NCBI GenBank assembly: GCA_015501075.1
Contig: JADNYJ010000309.1
Location: 1 to 38,546, forward strand
DNA from: Gymnopilus junonius
Lineage: Eukaryota; Basidiomycota; Agaricomycetes; Agaricales; Galerinaceae
DNA length: 38,546 nucleotides
Direction of reading: 5' to 3'
Positions 29,981-38,546 of this stretch are shown here, piece after piece. The notes under the pieces were generated by a model. That model was not told the origin of the DNA, did no database searches, and saw only the letters and a program-made list of their open reading frames with translations. Every line of letters starts with the position of its first letter. Position 1 is the first letter of the stretch. Position numbers and translations under genes: made by a program.

Positions 29981-31772
29981 TCACGCACCTAGCCCCTTGG
30001 GCGCAGAAATTTCCAGATCCAGGATTTGCGCAATTCCGCAGCTATGGCATTTCTCTTGAGTATCTTCAGATCCGTTCGTCGTTACACATAAATCCTGTCT
30101 TCGCCGTACGTTCACCTCCATCGATTTATCCCAAAATTTTATAATCGCTGATTTACCCGTGTCGCAGCCTTTCAAATCGAGAACCTTTACCGGTAAATTG
30201 AGTTCTTGTCGTACTTCAAGCAAAGCAAGTAAGTAATCGAAAAAATCGACTTGTTCAAGACGGGTTAGAGTCCTAGGCTCATTTGTTTTCACACCTAAGA
30301 ATTTTTCAAGACGAGTTAGAACTTTCCAAGGCTCATCTGTTTTCACAGACAAGACTTCGAGTGAAGGGAAGAAATTAAGTTGTTCCTAAGTGAGTTCGTG
30401 GAGCAATTCAGTAGCATTCTTTGTCACATGAACAATGCGGATCGATGCACAGGCCCAGTATGAGATCGTTGCGCAGAAGATCACATTGAGGATTTTGGTG
30501 CAGTTCGATCGCGAAAGTGGTAATGGAGGATAATTGAGTAGCGGAAATGACATAACTCATAATGGAAGAGCGTAAGACAGATGGTAGACTCTCGTCAGGA
30601 TGGACTTCGAAATGTAGTAATTGTCCCGTGGTCGCTGGTCCCATCGACGTTTCCATTGAAAATCGGCTTTTAGATAGAACTAATCTGAGGTTGGTGACTT
30701 TTCGAGTGCTGAAATAGTCCGCCGTATATCTCTTTAGTATATTCGTCATCGAAGATAACTTATCGTAGTGATTTGGCACATCTTTCGCCTTCCAATCGTA
30801 GGACGCCAATTGTAAAACGCAATCAGGGGGCGGCGAGATCGAATCGAGGACTTGAAGACAGAATTAAAAGCGATTACGAAGGTCCAGCAAAACCAGGTTG
30901 GGAAGATCGATATGTTTCGTCGGAATGTTGTCGGTGTTAAGATCAGTTGTAGCCTCAATTTTCAATGTTTCAAGAAGCGTCATCCTGTCGAGTAACGGAA
31001 AAATATCTGCATTCGCCATCCAACCGATAACGAGTCCACGTAGCTGAGTGAGCCAGAGTGCACGAAGATGCCTGGGGAAAACAGGACAAAACATCACAAA
31101 GTTGCCACCTTCAGGTTTCTTTCCAGCATACAGCCTTGAGCCATAATAAGCAGGAAATTGCGAGTCACCCAAGCTACGACTGCCAATGACGAGGATAAAT
31201 TCTAGATTGGGAGCAGGGCGCTTTTTCAACTTCTCAACGATGTTGGGTGATCCTCCCGTTGAAAAGGTTTTCAAGTCGACGTCCAGCTTTCGGATCCGTT
31301 CCCAGTGTTCCACCAACAGAGAACGGAAAAAGTGCCTTGGCCTGTATGCCAGACAATTCACATACCCACTGATGCAGAGGGGTGCACATCCGGTCCTTTT
31401 CATGACTTCCTTTCGCCAATAATCCTTCTTCTGAACTAAGAGATCAAAGTCGACAACGCTGCCCCAGATTAGGGGTGATTGTAAGATAACTTTGCGCCAG
31501 CGTTGACATACTTGCGAGGTACAACGAGCGGTTGTCAAAGGCAGGGCTTCGTCTGGGTCGCAGACACGATAATTTGGTGTGACTACAAAGCGGGTCTTGT
31601 GTTCCGTGTTGATCATGAAGATCGAGGTGAGTAGGGCGTCATTTAGCTTTGAGAACAATGGGATAGGAATTATAAGGGGGGGATATCTTCCCCCATGCTG
31701 TTTGAACAAGTCGTTCAAGCTGCGTTGAAACATGTCTAACCCCCCGTGCAAAGCTGTTCCACTGAGTATCAT
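29981..31772 (-). pseudogene. F-box protein pseudogene
   Basis: From ATG 31770-31772 the frame carries SQVCQRWRKVILQSPLIWGS, the helix that follows an F-box core in many Agaricomycete proteins, then leucine-rich segments (HLRALWLTQLRGL, IDLPNLVLLDLRNRF). An in-frame TAA at 30864-30866 interrupts an otherwise continuous frame that goes on as FCLQVLDSISPPPDCVLQL. A frame break follows near 30440, where the natural reading becomes IRIVHVTKNATELLHELT, and a second stop, TAG, is at 30386-30388. The C-terminal part ends APKGLGA near 29981. Two stops plus one frame break argue for a true pseudogene. A tandem duplication of about 17 residues, KTDEPWKVLTRLE / KTNEPRTLTRLE, lies at about 30250-30350. 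Confidence 0.7.
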
Positions 31773-32688
31773 GTGAGTTTTCACTTCCCATACGAGACCC
31801 TTTTCAGAACCCTGATGATAAATCCTTGAATATAATGTTAAGAGAGAAACCGTGATAAATGGTACGCTCGGCGGATGCAGAATGAAGATGGCTGGCAGGT
31901 AAGCACTTGCAAAGGCATGCAGCGATTTGATACGTACTACTAAGTATGTGCAACTCGGAATGCACGTAGAAATATAACGGCTATTTCAACTGCGACTTGA
32001 CAGAGGTTGGGGTGCAACTCGCAACTCGATGCTGTTCTATGTCAACGACCATTGTTGATTGCAATGTCGGACTGGTCAGACTCGCTTGAATGTCACTGCA
32101 AATCTTCCGTTGTTGATAACAATCGCGTGACCGTGGTGCTTTACACCATAAATAGCAATACTTTCCTAAAACAACGTTTTACCGAGAGCTCGATAATCCG
32201 CCGTGCCGGAGGTTGACAGAGAAGACGGGATAAATTAAGCTACCCTACTTGTAATGTATAACTCGTACATTGAAATAAAAATATACAGCAACGGCGTCTT
32301 CTCCGTCCAAAACTTTGCGTTGTATTGTTGATTTTTTTCGGAAGTTTCTTCGTTTCTCTTGCTCGACTCCAGGTTCTGCATCCCTCCATTGACCGCCACT
32401 GCCGCCGCCTCTTCGTCTAGACTTTCCGTGTACCCGAAATGGGCCTTGGTTGCTCAACTTCAAGGTTGTCCTGGATGTGTTACGTGAGACTCTCGACATT
32501 CCCATTGCCCAAAGAGTTGCGCATGAGTCTTGACGCAATGGACGAAGCACCAGGGGTAGGTGTGGGCATGAGAGTAGGCATGGACCCTGGCTGTTTCAAA
32601 CAGATAACCTCCTCGCCTCCCAGGTCGTGACAACACCTCCCTCCTTCTCGCCACCTCTTCAAGAGTCAAGACCAGCGATCAACGTCAT
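31773..32688. other. Gene-free stretch
   Basis: About 0.9 kb between the F-box pseudogene start and the 3' end of the membrane-protein gene, with no supported gene on either strand. The part near 32240-32690 probably includes the 3' flank of the minus-strand gene. Confidence 0.4.
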
Positions 32689-35637
32689 CTACACCGGCCC
32701 ACCAGCACCAACACCAGCCCTTCTAGCCAATGCCCGCGCCCTTGCCCGCTCCATACTCTCTCTCAACTCAGGGCTCTCCCATACCTCCGAATCCTCCCTG
32801 CCCATAGAACGGCTTGGCGTCCCCACCGACGCAGAAATTAAGTTGGAAGAGGGGGAGGAGGGAGGAGGAGGAAGGGCGCTCTCGTACGACAGTCCTCGTA
32901 CATGCCCGTGCCCGCCGGCTACTTTGACAGAATAAGAAGACAACGAGGCTGAGAGCGTTGCGCTAGGTGTGAACCCGCCTGAAGTTGAACCTGAAGCTGT
33001 GGCGGATGTATATGAAGTTGCAGTGGAAGGTGTACCGTACGCCGACGCTGACACTGACACCGAAGCGGAGGCAGAGGAGGTGGAAGGGAAAGTCGACATC
33101 CTGGGAGAAGCCGAGATGGACCCAGAATAAGGATAAGATTGTGACTGCGATGTTGAAGGAAGCGGTGGAGGAGGCGGGACGATATTCCTCGGCCGGGTCT
33201 TCCTGACTGACCCCGCTCTTGAACGCGATTTCGTACTTCCATTCCTCGACACCGACAACGACCGCCTCTCACCCTCACCTTCGTTGTCCTCTTCATCCTC
33301 CTCCCATCCACCCCGCCCATCATCCACCTCATCCTCCTTCGCCTCGCTCATAACAACCACTTCGGACTGCAGCGCCCTGCGCCCTTGCTCGATCAGCATG
33401 CTCAATTTGTCGCCTATCCAATCCATCTAGAAAATAATTATTAAATTAAGTCTTTATTCATTGATCATGAACTGATAAAAAAAGTTGATTCACCTTATCT
33501 TCAACACCACCACCCTCCTCTTGGCCTGCACTGGAACCGGCACCCGCATCCGAACCTATCCCTAATCCAACCCCCCTCTCTCGTCCAAAATCAAACTCAG
33601 GCCTCACCCGCGGCGGCCGTGCAGCCCTCCTCACCGACCCCGATGCACTCGAATGTCCAACAGGCCTCTTGACCCGTCTATTCTTCGAGCGAGGTGTGGG
33701 CGGCATGAGCGCCATCATCGGCTGCTGTTGGTGCTGAACAGGCGGCTTCCACGCCCCAGGATCGTAAGGGGGCGGAGGGACCTGTGGGTCAGAATCCGAT
33801 CCTGGGGTGGAGGTGCCGTCTGCGTGTTGGTGGTGGTGTAGCGAGGAGGAAGAGGGGTGGGTGAGCTGTGCTTGGTGTTCTTTGCCTCTATCTCTCCATC
33901 TACAAAAAAAATAAGGATGGGAATTAAATAGACTCAAGGAATTAAATTCACTTACAGGCGATACACAGTAAGCCCCACAGCGGTGCCGATGAGCGCAGCG
34001 CTCACAGCGGTAGAAACGATCGATCCAGCGAGTCCTCTGCGTTTCTTAAGCGGAGGAGGGGCGTCTACGTGGAGGAGAAAGATGAGGGAGGGCATATCAG
34101 TGTGTTGGTCTCCTTGCACGAGTTGGGCAGTAGAATGGGTAGTAGAAAGAGAAAGGGTAGAAGAAGCAGGAGTAATAGGAAGAGGGAGGTACGAAACGGA
34201 AGAAATCGTAGAAGGAAGAGGAGAAACGGGAGGAGATGGAGACGAAAGTGAAGGGGTAAGCGCAGGGCAGGATGTACGTCTGCGAATGAATCTACACGCG
34301 CGGAGTAAAGACAGGATACGGGAGTAAATGACTCTCGTGATGGAGGAATTTTGAAAGATTGTGCGGGTGTAATGCCAAAAATAGGGTGTTGAGCGCAGCT
34401 CAACTAGGCGAAAGCGAAAGCGAAACAGAAGGAAGGGAGGGAGGTCGGGATAGGTGTAGGTAAGGCGAAGATAATAAACTGCCTAGGATAAGGATAAACC
34501 CCAGAGGGCGTTGGGAAACGCGATAAAGCGCAACGAGCAGAGGATGCGGATGTGATGCGATGGATAGTCAATAGTGAGTATGTGATGAAGAGAAAGAAGA
34601 GGAATCAAGCCTGTGCTTGCTATAAATCCCCATCGACAGACCCCATGCATCAAGGGTACATCAAGGGTGCATGCCGCCTTGCGTGATGCACGTGTTTAAA
34701 ACGCGTGTATGAAACGCGCTTGATTTTCCGTTAATTAGCACATCGTCACATATCACATCATCCCGATTGGACCAGTGGGAGGGGGTAAATGATGCCCTAG
34801 CCCATGATGGGGAGCGGCGTGCAAGCAGGGTGGATAACGGACGCAAGGGAGCGTGGCCGATCAGGGTGGGCAATGCGACAGCAGCAGGACCCTAGGGTAT
34901 TATCTTTGCTAGATATCGAGAATCCAAAAGGCCGAAAAAATGAGGTAGAAATACAATAAAAATCAAAGGAAAGATGATAGTAAATGAAGAAGCAGAAAAG
35001 TATGGAAATCAAGAAGAAACGAACAAACTTACCTTCCTCAGCTTCTCGGCGTTCGCCTTCAATATAGGCGTCATCTCCCATTGTGATATCTCCAGCCATA
35101 TCACGATACTTTGCAGGTGTATCCAAATATCCACTACTCGAAAGTAAAGTGGAGCGACGTTGTTGAATCAGTCTTGCCCCTGCCAGCTGGCGGTGACAAG
35201 CTCTGGAGCGATTCAGCACCAAATGTAGGCTCCCAGCCTCGCTTCCTCGACAGAGGCAGCGCTCTTAATGTGTTTGAAGTAGAAGCAGAAGTAGACGGAG
35301 ATGGTGACGGTCTCCGTTCGATCTTGGGCAGCTGTGCCCGAGACACTCGCCTATAGTGTGTGTTGTAAGGTGCGGAAGTGGAAGATGAAGGGTACGCAGG
35401 TGCCGGGGTGCTATCTCTATAACCCAGAACTCCCTGAGAACGGGAATTCGGAGCAGAATTGGGTTGGCAGCTGTCGACAGTCGGCGATTGATGGATCCGA
35501 CTGTGCTTATTGTCGTCTGCACTGCCTGTTAATGCCCTGCTGCTGTATGGCACTGGGGGACTCAGGGAAGGAGGGACCTTGGAGAACGGATTGAGGATTC
35601 CCGGGACGGAGAAGTTAAAAGTAAAGGGAAAGATCAT
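32689..35637 (-). CDS. Single-pass membrane protein with Ser/Pro-rich low-complexity regions
   Basis: Starts at ATG 35635-35637 (MIFPFTFNFSVPGIL). The first exon is Ser/Pro-rich and leads to SSSGYLDTPAKYRDMAGDI and an acidic segment with a GTAAGT donor near 35032. One extra base seems needed at about 35150. A later exon (about 34060-33955) carries KKRRGLAGS followed by about 20 hydrophobic residues (STAVSAALIGTAVGLTVY), a likely membrane helix with basic residues before it. Then come WRDRGKEHQAQ, a Pro/Ser-rich stretch, and MDWIGDKLSMLIEQGRRALQ from the exon ending at 33427. The rest is Ser-rich and acidic, ending GVGAGGPV, TAG 32689-32691. No family is recognised; one membrane pass with disordered tails suggests an adaptor or organelle-surface protein. 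Confidence 0.6.
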
Positions 35638-35830
35638 GACGGAAGATAACAAGTGGGAGTGGAAGGGATATAAACGGGCGTAGTGCTGGTGGAAAGAACC
35701 GAACAGTGCACGCTGGGCTATTATTTGTCACGGTCATGTGTACCATCCATCACCTGACGTGACTGCCGCGAGAACGTGACCATTGTTCGCTATTTATTCT
35801 TGTCCCAACACGATCAGTGGCACACCGCCA

Positions 35831-37337
35831 ATGTCCTCTCTCAAGCTCCCCTTCGACTATCCTTGCCGTCATTGACCAAGTGGCATACTATGAAGATATT
35901 TCCACCCTCCGATCTTGTTCTCTGCTCCATCACGACCTCCTTTCACACTGCCGCAACACCTCTTCCGCACCTTCGACATGCGCACCGCGTCCCCCGACAC
36001 CGATCGGTACCTCTCCAGATTCAACGCCCTGCTCACCTCGAGCCCGCACCTCACGCAATATATCCGTGTCGTGCATATCTGTACATCAACGACTCCATCT
36101 TGGAGTTCAAGAATGGCTGTTAAGCGGCCCTTCTTGGTGCATTTCCTGCGTCTATTGCGCAATGTGGAGGTATTCGGGCTACATTTTGGTTTTATACTGA
36201 ATGTCAGTTGGGACGATATTATGATCGAACCAGAGGTTCAGTGCGAGATTAAGCGGATTATCACGCAACCCTGCTGTACGCAGTTAGCTCTCTCGGGGCT
36301 GGTTGATATCCCCCGGTCTTTACTTAACAAATGCCGTTTCCTCAAGAGTCTGAGCATGGCATCCTGCTCGCTAGGATCCCTTCCAGAAACGGAAAATAAG
36401 TTGCTGGAGCTGGACGAGAAAATGGAGCTCATAGAATCCGAAGTCGAAAGCCGTTGGATACGTCTAACCAACGCTACATTCCTGAATTCAGACAAATTAT
36501 TCCAGGATATCCATCCTTGCGCGCCCAATTTTTCACTCTTCTTCGACTTCTCCAGCCTCAGGCACCTGACTGTAACGTTATCCCCCGATACCCAAGAATC
36601 CATGTGGAAGCTCATCCATTCCACCTCGCGGACCCTCGAAACACTCACGCTCAACCAAACATACAAAGAGCTGATCAATTTGGCATTTCGCACATTTTTC
36701 CCATTTAACGACGGCTGCCTGGCAAAAGTCAGCGGGACATACCAGACGTTATCACCCTTATCCCATCTCTCCCGATTCTCTTTCTCACTTATCCCTCACG
36801 ACCTCACCGATCATTCCCCCTTGAACACCTAGCTGAGTTGTGCACACTTCTTCGGACATCCCCTGAGGGTGTTAGAGAGATCCGCATCAAAATCGATTTA
36901 TTCTCCTCCACGACCCAAGATATCCAACATCTCTTTTTTGGAACGACAATGACAACGACAACAACGATAATGATAATGATAATGACAACGACAACGACAA
37001 TGACCTTAGCCACCCCGCTGCTCCAACTGCCCCCACCATCACCACCACCACACCATTCCTCCAAGAACTCGACACCACCCTCTCTTCCCGCTCTCTCTTC
37101 CCCCGCCTCACCACTGTCCACCTAGAAATCCTACTAGCAGAAGAGTACATCCAAACATCCGAGTCGGAATATGCAGAATACGGGGATACCGAGCCCGAGC
37201 TGCCCTCGTTCGACGAGGTCGAAGATTCGGTGAGGAAGATGATGACGTTGACGAGTGAGAAATTCAGTTCGAACTTGAATTTGAGTGAGGGAGACGGTCT
37301 TTTGATTGATGTGAGGATTGGGCATCAACTTGATTAG
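35831..37337 (+). CDS. F-box-like protein with (Asn-Asp)n run
   Basis: The ATG at 35831 starts MSSLKLPFD, and TILAVIDQVAYYEDISTLRS resembles an F-box start (LPxDxxxxIxD...D..TL...S). LFRTFDMRTASPDTDRYLSR and SPHLTQYIRVVHI, then leucine-rich segments (HFLRLLRNVEVFGLHFGF, DFSSLRHLTVTL, STSRTLETLTL), are typical of Agaricomycete F-box/LRR-like proteins. After HLAELCTLLRTSPEGVREIR comes an (ND)n run, then FLQELDTTLSSRSLFPRLTT and an acidic end, TAG 37335-37337. Four frame corrections are needed, near 35850, 35955, 36825 and 36938 (T6 run), each one missing base. It appears intronless. Whether it is a damaged gene or an intact gene with sequence errors cannot be decided here. Confidence 0.6.
36942..37004 (+). 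repeat. AAC/GAT trinucleotide-type repeat coding (Asn-Asp)n
   Basis: About 63 bp of aacgac, aatgac and aacgat units inside the F-box-like gene. In the natural frame it encodes alternating Asn and Asp. Confidence 0.8.
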
Positions 37338-37738
37338 GTTGATGTCCTGTTGGGCCCTTCTTTTTCGTTCAATTTCAGATCTTACCTTTGATTCATTTAC
37401 ATAAATGTTATAAATGATATGCTATACCTTGAGGCCAAAGGCAACTTGATCAGGTCAGTCGCCACTCTGTATTCTCTGAATATTCTAACCTGCACGGATT
37501 TTTTTTTCGGTGACAAGGTCACGATGTGTCCTTGGGTTTTGGCAATTGCTAAAAATCGGCTCCTGGAACTGTTATAACTGTTTGTCCGTGTAGGAAATCT
37601 AGAAAAAAAAGAAGTCCAGTGTTTACATGGCAAACAGCTGGCGAACGTGATCATATAGCGAGAGGCCGCCAAGTACATTTCGAATTTAGGCGCGCGTTGC
37701 CCGGACCAGGCTACTCATCCCGGATGGTACCAGTACCA
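37338..37738. other. Convergent intergenic region
   Basis: About 400 bp between the 3' ends of the F-box-like gene (plus) and the CHAT gene (minus). T8 and A8 runs are present at about 37500 and 37602. No gene seen. Confidence 0.4.
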
Positions 37739-38546
37739 CTACATACCAAAATGGACATAAGGAATCCAACCAAGTAAGCCATCTTCCGTATCCCCAAGCT
37801 CCTTTCGCACCTCCTTAGTAGCATAATGAAGCGCCCGTGCCGCACCCTCACCACTCAAAACCTTCTTCCCATCCGAACCAACCTTCCATCAGTAATGATC
37901 TTTGCATAAAACAATTCTGCATCTTTGGCGCGATCAAGTCTGAAATAGACCAATCGTCGCAATCACGCCTCGATACCCAGCCGCTAACATTCCAGCCCGG
38001 AGATGCACAGCTTCCTCTGAAAGCTTTTCGTCGCCTGTGCTTGTCTGACATGCAGCGAGGAATGCGAGGTCTACTTGCGTTAGTTTTGCTTGATGATCGC
38101 AGATAACTCGAGTGGTCTGTCCTGGAGATAGAAGGCGCTTTTTAACGGTTCTTTAGTGTCCTGATTGGCGTGGCAAGCAAAATGTACGCAGCTGTACGCC
38201 TCCATCTGTTTAATCCCTTCATCAACGGTAGCAGCGGCTTTCTCCAAGCACAGATGTCGGACATCCGCATCCCTTAGGAACTGCTCTATACCTCGAATTT
38301 CAGCGGTCGTTCCTGGGATGGGCAGTTGACCAGGCGTGTCTGGTTGGCTGATCATGAGAAGCCCTACTACATCAGAGGTGTTGCTTTCTCTAGAACTTTT
38401 GACCCGTTCAGCCAGGACACTGACAGAAGGGATATAAGACGATATTGCATAATCCGCCGACAGTGATGGATTCCGCCCCGTCATATATCCCGGCTGCGTG
38501 AATCGGAAGAAAAGCAAGTGGTCCAGTCGCGCACACCCCAAAATTC
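37739..38546 (-). CDS. CHAT-domain protein, C-terminal part
   Basis: The gene enters from the right edge of the window. Near 38520-38470 the minus strand reads GPLAFLPIHAAG, a CHAT signature. Then come DVVGLLMISQPDTPGQLPIP and CVHFACHANQ with the predicted catalytic His (about 38165-38190). KSAFYLQDRPLELSAIIKQ is next, and AFLAACQTSTGDE with the predicted catalytic Cys (about 38026-38060). HLRAGMLAAGYRGVIAT, WSISD and GLLGWIPYVHFGM close the domain at TAG 37739-37741. CHAT is a caspase-like protease fold (clan CD); fungal copies usually follow TPR repeats, which would lie outside the window. At least four single-base gaps (about 38083, 37960, 37930, 37895) break the frame. Confidence 0.75.

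Noticed and set aside
32627..32935. Plus-strand ORF opposite the membrane-protein gene
   Set aside because: Lies antisense to the Ser-rich C-terminus of the better-supported minus-strand gene.
36804..37150. Ser/Leu/Val-repeat antisense ORFs
   Set aside because: Shadows of the AAC/GAT repeat in the F-box-like gene.
1..38546. CRISPR arrays, rRNA genes, bacterial operons
   Set aside because: Nothing of the kind is present; spliced genes and retroelements show a eukaryotic nuclear contig.

Overview
The window reads as nuclear DNA of a mushroom-forming basidiomycete (Agaricomycetes). Genes are compact and on both strands, with many 50-70 nt GT-AG introns. The families fit such genomes: F-box proteins, a ricin-B (CBM13-like) lectin, a CHAT-domain protein, GFA and SDR enzymes, and Copia and hAT debris. 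There is no operon structure, and I saw no rRNA, tRNA or CRISPR.

Layout. 0-3.7 kb: two homoserine-acetyltransferase-like alpha/beta hydrolase paralogues on +, the first internally deleted and lacking catalytic parts, with a three-exon GFA-family gene on - between them. 3.9-8.1 kb: two paralogous helical-bundle genes on -, resembling the Cry6Aa/XaxA (ClyA-like) alpha pore-forming class, with an unassigned gene between them; a divergent coiled-coil gene follows (8.7-9.8 kb). 10-15.1 kb: housekeeping pair, HGH1 on - and SPT20 on +, start codons 143 bp apart. 15.9-18.0 kb: an SDR whose last exon adds about 237 residues of methionine-rich repeats. 19.0-20.3 kb: a Copia fragment on - (5' LTR, primer-binding site, gag), abutting a damaged ricin-B lectin on + (20.3-21.5 kb). 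22.6-24.4 kb: an intact F-box gene on -. 26.2-29.5 kb: an AT-rich, gene-free island with two hAT-like MITEs, a 157-bp direct repeat and a family of small hairpins. 30-31.8 kb: an F-box pseudogene on -. 32.7-35.6 kb: a single-pass membrane protein gene on -. 35.8-37.3 kb: an F-box-like gene on +. 37.7 kb to the right edge: the C-terminal CHAT domain of a gene on -.

A theme runs through the window. Several genes (hydrolase copy 2, SPT20, the third F-box gene, CHAT) need repeated single-base corrections, nearly all of them one missing base and often in short homopolymers, while GFA, HGH1, SDR, gag and the first F-box gene read cleanly. Local sequencing or assembly deletions fit SPT20 better than decay. 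The lectin and the second F-box gene also carry in-frame stops and look like real pseudogenes.

The most unusual items are the SDR/methionine-repeat fusion, the pair of helical-bundle genes with the unassigned gene between them, the hairpin family of the AT-rich island, and a retroelement end that coincides with the start codon of the lectin. All calls come from reading the sequence; no database search was run.
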